Shown: positions 52,434-62,773, counted from the first letter of the stretch. The stretch: 64,000 bases of DNA from Thaumasiovibrio sp043421945 (GCA_043421945.1 JBHOGO010000015.1:1-64000); one strand, 5' to 3'. Program-made: numbers and translations. The notes: a model not told the origin generated them from the sequence alone.

Positions 52434-55400
52434 TTAGAACCAAACTTTTGCCCCGTCCTCAGTACAAGACCAGTTCAAATTATCCGTTTTGTTCAAAGCT
52501 AACTCCCTTTCTGTTTCGCAATCCACTGCAATGCGTTTTGGCGCCTCGTCCTCGGCAACATTAGTAACAGTGTCATCTGCTTCACTGATTGAATTCGACA
52601 AGTGACAGAGGCTATTGCCACTACACGAAACGCGTAATATGTCATTATGACGCGACGCACCACTGCCGTCAGGTCCGTTCTCACTTGAGGTTGAGTAGAA
52701 CAAAGGTGATCTAGAATCCACTTGATACGAACGACGATTAATACCATCCATTTCATTGAGAATGACATTGACGGCATAATTGTTAGCTCGACTTCCCGAG
52801 TAGTAGTGCACATCAACATCAAAGGTGCCATTCTGATATACCGAATTTTGCTCGTCTCGATACGTGACCACTTCTGGGCCGTATCCATATGTATTATCAG
52901 CATCCAGTGAACCTGTTCCATCGCTCATATTTGAATACCAAATCGTGCGGTCGAACTTGTCGGTCGTATAAATATCAAGGTCGCCTAAGTTGTCCCACGA
53001 AAGAACAAACGCAACGCGACTTGGGATGAGCGCATTACGGCCGGTGGATGACGATGCTACTCCATTTAATAGTAGGATCTCCTCGTTCGTTGAGGGTAGG
53101 CCGCCAGCCGTGAAACCTTGCACATTAACAGTGTTAATGCCCATCATCATTACTAAATCTGCAGAAAATCGACCGTTTGACAGTGGATAATCATTGACGA
53201 GGCCGTTAACTGAAATTCTCATTTTATCGGTTGTTTCAATACCTTCCGATGGGATATTGCCAGAAACTGTCACGACACGATTATTAATTTCATCACCGTT
53301 TTCGTGTGATGTAATGATCGGAGATAAGTCGAGTTCATCTCGAATGCGGAAATAGGCGTTCACGTAAGCATGCGATTCCGTTGATGCATTAACAAGTGAG
53401 ACGAATAGCTTTGGAATTGTGTTGTTTGTAGTGTTGTACACGTAGCTGCTTGATTCACTCGTGTTAAAGCCGACGTGCGGTGTTCCAGCGATGGCAGAGT
53501 CACTGATAAACGAACCGTTTTCAGAAACAATGGACACATCAATCGACGCACTGCTTTCAATGACTAGCTCCGCAACTTTGCCTTCTGGCAACGTCCCCGC
53601 AATAGCTGGAACCTCAAACGCTCTACCACCACCAGCATAGATAGGAACATCATTTAAAAACGACGATGAAACGTCGCTGCTTTCATCCAGCCAATCATCT
53701 AGCGTGTGCCATTGGTCATATCGTACGGACGTTGGTGTGAAACTAAATAAACTATGCGAAAGATGGTCAGGAAGAAGCATGCTGAAATCATTCAGGTAGA
53801 GTGATGCATGCAAGTAGTAACTTAGAGCGGTTGAGAAATCACCTCTTCTCTCGTCACCAAAATGATCACCGAAATCACAATTCATCACATCAAACGAATT
53901 AACCAGCTGAGTTAGACCTGTGGCATCATAGTCATTATCAGGTCGGTTGTTCATTTCAACATAGTAATTATCGAAATTTGGACACATTCTCTCGAGCATG
54001 AAAAAGAACGGGAATCGGTCATAATCCTCAAGCGATGTTTCTGTGAAGTTGATGCCCTTAGCAAGGGTTTCTTGGTTCCCCCTCCGCAGGTAATTCCTCT
54101 CTTTGGTTACACGCTCGTCAAAGGTCACTGCGGTTGACTCGGTTAGCCATTTACCTTGACTATTTTGAAACGTAGTCGTTGCCCCTGGAATTGTTGAACG
54201 AAACTGTGCGTGGTGATGGTATTCATGCGCAGCTGTACCGCGAATTTGGGATGCTGAAAGTAACGTGTTGCTGTTCAAATGCAGCGTTGTGAAATTGTCA
54301 TTAGATGTGACATAGCCGACCGTTATTGCATTATCTTTTTCTGGAATGTGTTCCACTTGGACTTGTGCTACGTTGTCGTAGGTCATCCCTAATGTATCGA
54401 GATGGCTTTGTGAGTCCACTACCCATTTAGCAAGTTGCGCTGCTGTGACGTCGCCCCACTGCGTGGAATCCTCATAGTCACCAAAGCCTCGAATTTCAAC
54501 TTTACCTTCACTCGATGTACAAGTTTGATTCTGCCATGATCGACGAATTATCCCGTTACGCGAACAAGAGAAATCCGAAAGACCGGTAGCAATAATGCTC
54601 GGGTAGGGTTCAAATGATCGTTTGGATTGAGTCGATGTTGGAGCGGTGATACCAATCATGTATCGACCGTCTAGTTTGGGTAATGAATAGGTGATAATCG
54701 GATCAGTTTCAGTACCAGTGATGCTCGGCCAGCCAATAGGTAACCATTCAGGAGTGAGGTTATGCATTGTTGTCGTGTACGCAAAAAGTCGAACACGATT
54801 CAAATCGGTGCCAGCAGGAAGCCCCGAGGTATCCAATGCGATTTCAACGTCTTGATTAAAAACCTCAGCGATGACCATTTCATCCGTAAAAGGGGTGAAA
54901 TTAAATGGCTGCACGACCGCAGAGGTTGATGGCAACATTTCAACGACTAAATCATTGATAGTGCTATTACGCGTTGTCCCTTGCGTTGAAATTCTTAATC
55001 CATTGAGTGAGGTTGAATCGTCAGTGATCGTTAGGGTGTTGTCTTCGATGACTGTATCAACGGACTCTGGTTTAAGAACGTTTATCGTGAAATTCACCGA
55101 TGTAAACAGATAACCATCGTTCACCGATGCCTGTATATCAAATGACGTACCTTCAAACTGGCGTTCGACATCCCAAGTGATAATACCTCTCGAAAGATCA
55201 ATGTTCATGCCTTCAGGCGCATTGTCGAGTGAGTAAGTCAGTTGGTTCGAACCAGTATAATGACGTGCCAGCGTTGCGCTCCATAACGAACCTGGTGTGA
55301 CATTAAGGTTTTCGGTAGGCGCATCTAACGTTAGTTCTAGCCCCTTGATTGGAACCGTAATGTCATCAATCTTGTCATACTGTTCATCTTCTGAAGATAC

Positions 55401-56045
55401 GCTGACAGTAATCTCGTAATTTTGCTCACCATCGATAACATCAGGGTTCTGGCCACGCACAACCACTAGCTGGCTACTTGACCATTCATCAGGTGAAACG
55501 GTAATAAGAGATTCTTCTGGAATACCTTCACCTTCATCACTTGATGTAATGCTCAAATGGACATCGGCTGTGGGTTGACCCGTCATTGAGACAAGAAAAT
55601 GAGCTGAAGAACCGACTTGAGTCGTATTGCCTGACACGCTAGATACGTCAATGCCCGCATTCATGCGCCCGTTAATTTCGACAGTATCTGAATCCGATAG
55701 GTTTACGTTATCCGTTACCTCTAATTCAAACTGGTAATCTTGGTTGCCGTATGTTGCCGGTAATACAACGGTAGCAGCAGAGGTATTAGCGTTATCGATG
55801 GCTAATGTCGGAGCACCATTTTCGACTTGCTTCCATGAGAACGCTACGATTTCACCATTGTCCGAGTAACTGTCCGACCCATCAAGTAGTACAGCCATTC
55901 CTTGAATGAACGTACCGCTTTCCCCAGCATTAGCAACAGGGTAAATATGATTGTCGTTCGGGGGATTACTCGAACCACTGTTACACCCCGCCAACGCCAT
56001 TGCGATGGAGAACGCGATGGCTCCTTTGTTGATTTGACTATTCAC
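52434..56045 (-). CDS. Large modular lipoprotein, putative zinc metallopeptidase
   Basis: 1203 residues. Lipobox LAGC with Cys21. Domains by eye: a PKD-like Ig domain (about 33-125, with GMAVLLDGSDSYSDNG), a Calx-beta-like region (130-230), a cadherin/putative-Ig domain (235-325, GIITWDVERQFEG), a middle region, then a gluzincin-like site HEYHH (607-611) with a possible third ligand Glu636 in WLTES. The C-terminus (about 1015-1110) has FVLSWDNLGDLDIYTTD and GTFDVDVHYYSG, the pattern of DUF2135/YfaP domains. It probably sits on the cell surface or periplasmic face and cleaves proteins. The peptidase call rests on one motif. Several Cys near residues 500-530 may form disulfides. Confidence 0.75.
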   Translation of the reverse strand: MNSQINKGAIAFSIAMALAGCNSGSSNPPNDNHIYPVANAGESGTFIQGMAVLLDGSDSYSDNGEIVAFSWKQVENGAPTLAIDNANTSAATVVLPATYGNQDYQFELEVTDNVNLSDSDTVEINGRMNAGIDVSSVSGNTTQVGSSAHFLVSMTGQPTADVHLSITSSDEGEGIPEESLITVSPDEWSSSQLVVVRGQNPDVIDGEQNYEITVSVSSEDEQYDKIDDITVPIKGLELTLDAPTENLNVTPGSLWSATLARHYTGSNQLTYSLDNAPEGMNIDLSRGIITWDVERQFEGTSFDIQASVNDGYLFTSVNFTINVLKPESVDTVIEDNTLTITDDSTSLNGLRISTQGTTRNSTINDLVVEMLPSTSAVVQPFNFTPFTDEMVIAEVFNQDVEIALDTSGLPAGTDLNRVRLFAYTTTMHNLTPEWLPIGWPSITGTETDPIITYSLPKLDGRYMIGITAPTSTQSKRSFEPYPSIIATGLSDFSCSRNGIIRRSWQNQTCTSSEGKVEIRGFGDYEDSTQWGDVTAAQLAKWVVDSQSHLDTLGMTYDNVAQVQVEHIPEKDNAITVGYVTSNDNFTTLHLNSNTLLSASQIRGTAAHEYHHHAQFRSTIPGATTTFQNSQGKWLTESTAVTFDERVTKERNYLRRGNQETLAKGINFTETSLEDYDRFPFFFMLERMCPNFDNYYVEMNNRPDNDYDATGLTQLVNSFDVMNCDFGDHFGDERRGDFSTALSYYLHASLYLNDFSMLLPDHLSHSLFSFTPTSVRYDQWHTLDDWLDESSDVSSSFLNDVPIYAGGGRAFEVPAIAGTLPEGKVAELVIESSASIDVSIVSENGSFISDSAIAGTPHVGFNTSESSSYVYNTTNNTIPKLFVSLVNASTESHAYVNAYFRIRDELDLSPIITSHENGDEINNRVVTVSGNIPSEGIETTDKMRISVNGLVNDYPLSNGRFSADLVMMMGINTVNVQGFTAGGLPSTNEEILLLNGVASSSTGRNALIPSRVAFVLSWDNLGDLDIYTTDKFDRTIWYSNMSDGTGSLDADNTYGYGPEVVTYRDEQNSVYQNGTFDVDVHYYSGSRANNYAVNVILNEMDGINRRSYQVDSRSPLFYSTSSENGPDGSGASRHNDILRVSCSGNSLCHLSNSISEADDTVTNVAEDEAPKRIAVDCETERELALNKTDNLNWSCTEDGAKVWF

Positions 56046-56238
56046 TGCAACTTCCTTTTTAGCTACTTAATGAAAATGAGTAAAGATTCTTAGACTTTTT
56101 GTGATCTTAATCCAGTTAAAGTTTGTATCAAAGTTTTGTTTTTATTACCATTGCGACCACATTCAAAATTATCACTTAAAAATAAGTGCGTAATTATCAA
56201 TACAAATTGAGTAATCAATTTAACAAGGGTTCACATTT

Positions 56239-56841
56239 ATGCTTCGTAAAACACTTACTGCACTTGCAATCGTTGGTGCTAGCTGCTCTGCTTATGCTGA
56301 TGCAGAGATTGCACAAACTGAACAATCTTCAGAGATGATCAGTGTTGTGGAAGTGGGTTTTGGTACTGGTGGTGATGTCACGCAATTTTTCGTTTCTGGC
56401 GAGCACGTTCTTAATGATCAGTACATCGTCGGTGCATCAATCGACTTTGCTGATATCGATGTTCCATTCGGCTCTCAATCACTCAATGGCTTTCGTGTAG
56501 ACGCTTTGCGCACGCATAGCATTAACGAAACGTCAGAAGTGGTATATGGCGCATACGCAGGCTTAGGTTGGTATGAGTTTGACGTTTTCGGCTTTAAATA
56601 CGATGACGATTCGTTCTTGTACGGTGTGACAGCGGAGTACCGTCAACATTTCAATGAGAAAGTTGATTTTGCTGCTCGCGCAACATTTGCATCGGCTTAC
56701 TCGAACACAGAGATCCTATTCGGCGCAGAGGCTCAATATGCTGTTAGCGACGTAATGAAGGTTGCATTGTCTTTCGATACTGGTAGTTACATCGGTCACA
56801 CAGAAACCTTGTTTGGCATTAAAGGTCAATATCGCTTTTAA
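56239..56841 (+). CDS. Small outer-membrane beta-barrel protein
   Basis: 200 residues. A signal peptide is cleaved near AYADA (residue 22). The mature part alternates polar and hydrophobic residues in about eight strands (VVEVGFGTGG, YIVGASIDFADI, YGAYAGLGWYEF, FLYGVTAEYRQHF, ILFGAEAQYAV, TLFGIKGQYRF) and ends in Phe, the usual C-terminal signal for barrel insertion. It belongs to the broad OmpA-like/porin-fold barrel class; the specific family is not recognised. AACAAGGG precedes the ATG by a short distance. A 12-bp hairpin follows. Confidence 0.82.
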   Translation: MLRKTLTALAIVGASCSAYADAEIAQTEQSSEMISVVEVGFGTGGDVTQFFVSGEHVLNDQYIVGASIDFADIDVPFGSQSLNGFRVDALRTHSINETSEVVYGAYAGLGWYEFDVFGFKYDDDSFLYGVTAEYRQHFNEKVDFAARATFASAYSNTEILFGAEAQYAVSDVMKVALSFDTGSYIGHTETLFGIKGQYRF

Positions 56842-56871
56842 TAACAAGCTTAATGATCATATTTAAATGAC

Positions 56872-56903
56872 AAGAAGCTAGGTATACACCTAGCTTCTTC
56901 GTA
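56872..56903 (+). terminator. Hairpin after the beta-barrel gene
   Basis: AAGAAGCTAGGT and ACCTAGCTTCTT form a perfect 12-bp stem with loop ATAC. The T run is poor (CGTATTC), so it may end transcription or just protect the mRNA. Confidence 0.7.
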
Positions 56904-58220
56904 TTCTCGAATCATCAAATGGGTGCTTTCCAATTGCGGCATCGGAGAATACTGCACGGCGTGCTTAGGTGTCGACCACCTGCCCAACGGTTTCGATACT
57001 TGTTCCACTTTCAAGCCGCTCCTCTGCATCCCCCACACGCGTAGAATGGGTAGACCACGATTGAGAATTTCTGTTTTGGTTGAATTGAACGAATGCCGCT
57101 CTGTGTATCGTATTGGGTGCTGTCGGCGATAACGCTGAATCGCGTCGATCGGTGTGTTGAACCTTGAGTGAGGGTACCCTGAGGTGAGGCCGTATTTCTT
57201 GGTATCAGTTAGCTATTGTCGAATATTTTGCACTCACAAGGTCGTCAGTCTGACGACATCACTATTTCCCGAATGATTTGTTTTACCTAACATTAGCTCT
57301 TTTTGATCTAGTGATAAGTCTTTTATTTTTATGTTTCTCACTTCCGATGAGCGCAAAAGCCTAAGTAGGCTATTTGAATCATCAATGCGTTTCGACGTTC
57401 AGTGATTGATTGGCTTTGTTGCGTAAATCAAAAATGATCGGGAGTAGCCCATTTTCGGTTAGTTCTTATCCTACTCGCTGGGTTTCAGGACCTAGGCCTG
57501 TCAGTTTATTTAGAGCTTTGATCATCGCATAAGCTTCTCCAACTTATGCGTTGTAATCCCTTAAGCTGAGCTCACCACCAAGCAATGACCTTATCCGGTG
57601 CATGGCTACTTCTGACAGCTACCATATGTGATAACCAGACATCCTCTTTCATTCCTTGAGCTCCAAGTATTCAATGGGGTTACCTAGCATTAGCGCTATT
57701 AGGGAATGGCATGACAGCTAGCTTGAAAAGCACCGCATTGTACTAGCAAGACATTATAGTGATGAGCAATTATTGCATAGCCACTAGGTTAAATGGCTAG
57801 TTTTATATGCTTTTCTGACATTGATGAGGAAAAAGAAGGAGTGTGGGTTGGCGGTGATGGCACTGTGTTTCCAACGCTGATAATACATGGTGCCCCTCGT
57901 CGCTAATAGCCCTTAATGCGGATAAAAATCTGCTTAAAGAGGAAATATGCAAACTCCCAACTGTGAAACATTTAGTAACAGTTACCCGTGAGGTTTTTCG
58001 TAGACTAACTGGCTGCCAACGCCTCTCATTTTGTGATCTAGCAGTGTCTTTTGTGTAAATAAACAACGTGTTGCATACTTGCTATTAATCGCCAATATGC
58101 ATATTAGCTCATTGATAATGTTGCTACATTGTTTGTCTTTTTCGTTGTTTGAGCTTGATTCTAGTTATAGCTATCATCCGCCCTTGACTTCTATCAATTT
58201 GACTTTACAGGGACGTAGAA
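56904..58220. other. 1.3-kb gap with IS relic
   Basis: No intact gene. 56904-57190 is richer in G+C than its surroundings and may be a decayed gene I cannot name. 57412-57710 is an IS5-family relic. From 57711 to 58220 there is only the probable promoter region of the Ig-like protein gene. Confidence 0.5.
57412..57710 (-). pseudogene. Relic of an IS5-family element (IS903 group), 3' end
   Basis: GGCTTTGTTGCGTAAATC at 57412-57429 is a typical terminal inverted repeat of IS903-like elements. On the minus strand, the frame ending at TAA 57478-57476 reads MHRIRSLLGGELSLRDYNA, stop, VGEAYAMIKALNKLTGLG, the conserved end of IS5-family transposases. An internal stop and a frameshift before it show it is dead, and the other end of the element is gone. 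It is not a copy of the intact element at 61724, whose terminal bases and C-terminus differ. Confidence 0.88.
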
Positions 58221-61200
58221 ATGATAAGAAAGCTATTAATGCTAATGTTTACACTCTTTTTAGTGGGGTGTAACTCTAGTGAGGACAGTAGTCCCCCAGC
58301 CGATCCTGTGGTGACTGCTATTCGTATTGTGAGCAGTGCTGATGAGATGGTAGCCGGCGATCGAACGCAGTTAAATGCGTGGGCGGTTTATAATAATGGT
58401 GACGAAAAAAACATTACCGGTAGTGCGGTATGGCAATCCGATACCCCTTCAGTATTAACGGTTCAAGAGGGGTTCGTCGAGACGTTAGCACAAGGCACTG
58501 CGGTGGTCAGCGCTGTGTGGGAGAAACACAGTGCTGAGCATACAATTAACGTCAAACCCAAGCCTATTGTTGTGACAGGTGTGAGGCTTAGTGCTGAAGA
58601 GCGTGTTGTGATGGAAGGTGACGTGGTGGCTTGGTCTGCATTTGCGGATTTTAGCGATGACTCTGAGCTCGATATTACGGAGATTGCCGAATGGAATTCT
58701 GATAATACCTCAGTAGCAAGTGTCGCTAAGGGGATCATCAGTGGTCATGTTGAGGGTCAGGCAGCAGTGAGCGTTTCCTACGAAGGTTATACCTCAAGCT
58801 TAACCATTGACGTGGAGCCTATCCCCGTGACAGTCACAGGGATTGCTTTAGACGCTGTCGATACGCCAATTGTTGAAGGTGAATCTGTGACGTGGCGGGC
58901 CGTTGCACGATTAAGCAATGAGGAATCTATCGATATTTCTCGTTTAGCCGAGTGGTACTCAGAGGTGGATTCTGTTGCTGGTGTGATACGCGGTGTGATT
59001 TCTGGTCATCGTACCGGCATGACGAATATTACGGTGAAATATGACGGGTATACCGCAAGCCGTATGATAGAAGTCGAGCCAAAGCCTATCACTGTTGAGT
59101 CCGTTGCGTTTTATGGCAGTGTTGATAACTTGCGTGTCGGGGAGTCGGCGACATTGACGGCGATGGGAACTTACAGCGACGGTGAGATCCGCGATGTGTC
59201 GCGTAAAGGGCTGTGGCATTCGTCGAGCGTATCGCAACTTTTGGTAAGCGATGGTGTTCTTCAGGCGCGTGATGTCGGTGCTGTTGAGATCCATTTTGAG
59301 TTGGAAGGACACTCAGCATCAATGATTGTGGATGTTTTGACCGATGAGCCATCTTTGCTGTCAGTCAGAATTGAAGGTGATGATGCGCCTATCACGGCAG
59401 GAGAGCGTCGTCAGTTTAGGGTAGTAGCCAGTTATGATAATGAAACAGACTTGACCGTTATCGGTGATTGGCAATCAGAAAATGAGGCGGTAATTGCGAT
59501 TGATGCTGCAGGGTTTGCCAGTGGTATCGAACCTGGTGTGACAAGTATTAATGTCGCGTATGAATCCCTCTCAGCGTCATTATTACTCGAAGTAGAACGT
59601 CGTGAGCCAGTCGCCCAAGGAATAACCATCGTTGGCGATACAAGCCGTTTTCGCAAGGGTGATTTTGAACAACTGCAAGCCTGGGTAGACTATGACAATG
59701 GTGAAACGGAAGACATCACCACAGAAGCGACATGGCTAACTAGCGCGTTAGATATTGCCACGGTCACACACGGTTTAATTGAAGGTATTGAGGAGGGAGA
59801 TGTCGTTATCTCTGCTCAGTGGGAGGAGTTAACAAGTGAGCGCGCGGTGGTTGTCTACCATGCTGACATCACGGAGCTCGTCCCGAATATCTTTGATAAT
59901 ATAATGACGATGAAAGAGGGAGAAATTCATGACGGGACATTCCGTCTGGTTCTTTCTGATGGCTCAGTGGAAGATTATTCAGATGTGGTGGCCTATGTGG
60001 TATCCGCTGGAACAGATGATTCAGGTATACGCATTGCCGAAAAGTTTAGTGATAAGTCAGGATTTCGAGTATATCGAGCAGGGGAAGTGACTTTATCGTT
60101 GTCCAATATTCCTGACGAGTTAGCAACTCGTTTAAAAAATGCCGGTATTGATGTCTGGTCGAGCAACAGAGTGTCTGTGAAGTTAAATGTGGACACTAAC
60201 CCTGATGTTTATTTATGGGAGCGGACTGATATTGGAAAGGAATATGGTCATGATCGCGTTTCTCAGATTTTCTACAATGAGACTATTTATGACTTTTGGA
60301 ACTATAAGGTTGGTAATAGTTATCAAGGCATTTTCGTCACTGAGTTTGACGGTGAGAGCAAAACGGATCCTGAACTGATTATCCCTAGTTTAAAGTTAGC
60401 ATCATTAAGCCTGTTTGACGGTGGCGGTAATGGTTATGTGCTTCTTGGGGCAGAGGCTGCTAATGGGCATGTCACTAATTATATTTTGAACCTTGATACC
60501 TATGACACTCATCAAATTGATAACTATGAGGGTGTGGATTTCGATTGGATAGATACTTGGCAGAGTAATGGTGTCTACAGTTTTACCACTGAGGGTAAAC
60601 TAAACTACTTTAGTCTCTCAACCAAAAACAGTGGTTCGTCTGTCGTTGTTTACCAATATTCGCCTGATGCTGAGGCTTGGCAAGAAGTCACCTCGGCATA
60701 CTATGATCATGGCAATCTTACATGGATCCAAGCTGCCGGTGAAAAGGAAAGCGTTTTACTGCTGGATACAAAAGACCTGAGTAGTGGCCGTCAACCAAGG
60801 CTGCATTTCTTTAGCCGAGAGTCTGGAAAACAGAGTCAAACGGTAGAATTAAGCGCACCCATTGGCAATGAAGGGCAATCTTGTATTAATGTTACAACAT
60901 CAGGTTCTTCACACAAGTTTCAGTTAGCATTCCATGGACAAAAAGTATCCGCATATTGTCAAGCCAATATTAGCGGCAACGCCAATAACAATGAGTACTG
61001 GCTTTGGCATGATGTCACTGAGCAGCCTGTGGTGATCACTCGGGATGTGCGTGAAACATGGGCTGGTGATGCACAGCTTAATATGGTTGCGAATGAAAAC
61101 TTACAGTTTGCATTTGGCGCTCAGGTAAAAGATATGTCAGGGCAGTACTTAAGAGAGATCCATCAGGTCGATATTGAAACAAATGAGCTTCAACGGATAT

Positions 61201-61529
61201 CGTTGATGGGTATTGAGCCGAATAGTGGTAATACTTTCCAAATGAGCTATTCCTCGCAACATCATAACTATGACGTTTCAATGTTGTCAGCTTATCACCC
61301 TGATATCCCTGACGAGATGATGGTGATCGCATATAAGACGTTGTTAGTGCGGAATCCTGAAACGGGGGAATGGCTTGATGATGTTGATATGCGCAAAGTA
61401 CCAACTTCGGTGGATAACGGTCATCGACTTTATCAAATGAATGGGACGTGGGTGATCTCCAATAAGGTCACAAAGTCCAGTACTCAGAGTTATCACTGGC
61501 GTTTAAGGCTACGCCAACCAGAGCTTTAA
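58221..61529 (+). CDS. Lipoprotein with six BIG2-type Ig-like domains
   Basis: 1102 residues. Lipobox LVGC with Cys17. Residues 30-550 hold six repeats of about 85 residues, each with the bacterial Ig-like (BIG2) pattern: V..I.I, then G....L.A...Y..G...DIT..A.W.S, then S.A.V..G...G...G...I...; for example at 30-115, 118-202 and 205-290. The last 500 residues form a different strand-rich domain with many aromatic residues (GGGNGYVLLG, WQSNGVYSFTTEG, YDHGNLTWIQ) that could be a beta-propeller; I do not recognise it. Such proteins often act in adhesion. The start is preceded by AGGGACG. A hairpin without a T run (61540-61569) follows. Confidence 0.83.
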   Translation: MIRKLLMLMFTLFLVGCNSSEDSSPPADPVVTAIRIVSSADEMVAGDRTQLNAWAVYNNGDEKNITGSAVWQSDTPSVLTVQEGFVETLAQGTAVVSAVWEKHSAEHTINVKPKPIVVTGVRLSAEERVVMEGDVVAWSAFADFSDDSELDITEIAEWNSDNTSVASVAKGIISGHVEGQAAVSVSYEGYTSSLTIDVEPIPVTVTGIALDAVDTPIVEGESVTWRAVARLSNEESIDISRLAEWYSEVDSVAGVIRGVISGHRTGMTNITVKYDGYTASRMIEVEPKPITVESVAFYGSVDNLRVGESATLTAMGTYSDGEIRDVSRKGLWHSSSVSQLLVSDGVLQARDVGAVEIHFELEGHSASMIVDVLTDEPSLLSVRIEGDDAPITAGERRQFRVVASYDNETDLTVIGDWQSENEAVIAIDAAGFASGIEPGVTSINVAYESLSASLLLEVERREPVAQGITIVGDTSRFRKGDFEQLQAWVDYDNGETEDITTEATWLTSALDIATVTHGLIEGIEEGDVVISAQWEELTSERAVVVYHADITELVPNIFDNIMTMKEGEIHDGTFRLVLSDGSVEDYSDVVAYVVSAGTDDSGIRIAEKFSDKSGFRVYRAGEVTLSLSNIPDELATRLKNAGIDVWSSNRVSVKLNVDTNPDVYLWERTDIGKEYGHDRVSQIFYNETIYDFWNYKVGNSYQGIFVTEFDGESKTDPELIIPSLKLASLSLFDGGGNGYVLLGAEAANGHVTNYILNLDTYDTHQIDNYEGVDFDWIDTWQSNGVYSFTTEGKLNYFSLSTKNSGSSVVVYQYSPDAEAWQEVTSAYYDHGNLTWIQAAGEKESVLLLDTKDLSSGRQPRLHFFSRESGKQSQTVELSAPIGNEGQSCINVTTSGSSHKFQLAFHGQKVSAYCQANISGNANNNEYWLWHDVTEQPVVITRDVRETWAGDAQLNMVANENLQFAFGAQVKDMSGQYLREIHQVDIETNELQRISLMGIEPNSGNTFQMSYSSQHHNYDVSMLSAYHPDIPDEMMVIAYKTLLVRNPETGEWLDDVDMRKVPTSVDNGHRLYQMNGTWVISNKVTKSSTQSYHWRLRLRQPEL

Positions 61530-61714
61530 GGTCTTAATGAATCCCGCCTGTAATGTCGAGTTATAGGCGGGATTGTGACTGAAGCATCGCAATGGGAGTT
61601 CAAGCTACGATAGATGATAGGACAGCTATGCTCCCGAGTGCTTTTGAGAATGAGAGCAATCTTTAGAGGTGTTTTAGGTTAGCGTTTGAAACAGCGAGAG
61701 CCTGAAATAAGTCA

Positions 61715-61723
61715 TTTGTAAAA
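61715..61723. repeat. Target-site duplication, left copy
   Basis: TTTGTAAAA, repeated exactly at 62765-62773 on the other side of the IS5-family element. Confidence 0.92.
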
Positions 61724-62764
61724 GGCGTTGTTGCCTAAATCAATTGAACCTTTTCCCAGTCCTGCGATCTGATCTTTTGTGATGGTTAGAATGGAGGTGA
61801 CATGGGTAAAGCGCATAAAAAGATAACTAATTGGGCGGAGTACAATAAAGCTCTGTGCAAGCGTGGCTCGGTTACGTTCTGGATAGATGATTCAGCCATT
61901 GATGCATGGCAATGCAAAACTCACCATGGTAAGCGTGGTAGAGGCTTCCAGTACTCAGATACAGCGATTGAAACTGCCTTGATGATTAAGGGCATCTTCT
62001 CTTTACCATTACGTGCACTTCAAGGCTTTATCGACTCGATTTTCGAGCTATTGGATGTCCCGCTAACGTCCCCTGACTACACCTGTATCAGTAAGCGCTC
62101 TAAGACGGTTCAGGTCAAATATCGCAACAAATCTAGAGGGGCTATTCGCCATATTGCCATTGACTCGACGGGCCTCAAGGTTTTTGGTGAGGGTGAGTGG
62201 AAAGTGAAAAAGCATGGTGCAGAAAAGCGCAGAACATGGCGAAAACTGCACTTAGCTGTTGATGTAGATACTCACGAGGCAATTAGTGCGGAAGTCAGCC
62301 TTGTCAATGTTGGCGATAGTGAAGTGCTACCTACGTTGCTCAACCCACTACGCAGAAAGGTCACTGCCGTATCTGCCGATGGGGCGTATGACACCAAAAA
62401 TTGCCACGAGACTTTGAGAAAAAAAGGTTGTACCCCGTTGATACCGCCTCGAAAGAATGCAGCACTTTGGGAAAATGGCCATCCCAGAAACGGAGCAGTA
62501 ACAGCTTTAAAAAATGGGACAATAGCGGAGTGGAAAGCCCAATCTGGCTATCACTATCGCTCAATATCTGAGACTGCTATGTCCCGATATAAAGGGCTAA
62601 CAAGTGGTAGACTGAGCTTGAGATGTTACAACGCTCAAGTGGGCGAAATCATGGCAAATGTGAAAGCTATAAACAAAGTCATAGGACTAGGTATGCCCGT
62701 CAGAAGCTAACGGATAGCCATAAACGGTGTCGTTGACCTTCAAGCTGATTTGATCAACAGCGCC
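61724..62764 (+). mobile_element. Complete IS5-family element (IS903 group)
   Basis: 1041 bp. The left end GGCGTTGTTGCCTAAATCAA is matched by an inverted right end whose complement is GGCGCTGTTGATCAAATCAG. A 9-bp target duplication (TTTGTAAAA) flanks it, the length made by IS903-like elements. It carries one intact transposase gene. The perfect duplication indicates a recent insertion, between the Ig-like lipoprotein gene and a convergent lipoprotein gene, just beside the terminator of the latter. Confidence 0.95.
61802..62710 (+). CDS. IS5-family transposase (IS903 group)
   Basis: 302 residues, a DDE transposase. The first Asp lies in HIAIDSTGLKVFG (near 120-132) and the second in VSADGAYDTKNC (near 195-206). 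The Y-R-E-K block is YHYRSISETAMSRYK with the catalytic Glu. GGAGGTGAC stands directly before the ATG. The C-terminal family block reads LSLRCYNAQVGE, with Cys where Asp is usual (LRDYNAQ), and so differs from the relic at 57412. Otherwise it looks intact and could be active. Confidence 0.96.
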   Translation: MGKAHKKITNWAEYNKALCKRGSVTFWIDDSAIDAWQCKTHHGKRGRGFQYSDTAIETALMIKGIFSLPLRALQGFIDSIFELLDVPLTSPDYTCISKRSKTVQVKYRNKSRGAIRHIAIDSTGLKVFGEGEWKVKKHGAEKRRTWRKLHLAVDVDTHEAISAEVSLVNVGDSEVLPTLLNPLRRKVTAVSADGAYDTKNCHETLRKKGCTPLIPPRKNAALWENGHPRNGAVTALKNGTIAEWKAQSGYHYRSISETAMSRYKGLTSGRLSLRCYNAQVGEIMANVKAINKVIGLGMPVRS

Positions 62765-62773
62765 TTTGTAAAA
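62765..62773. repeat. Target-site duplication, right copy
   Basis: TTTGTAAAA, identical to 61715-61723. Confidence 0.92.

Noticed and set aside
57803..58066. 87-codon minus-strand frame before the Ig-like protein gene
   Set aside because: No ribosome site, no family features and odd composition; probably chance.
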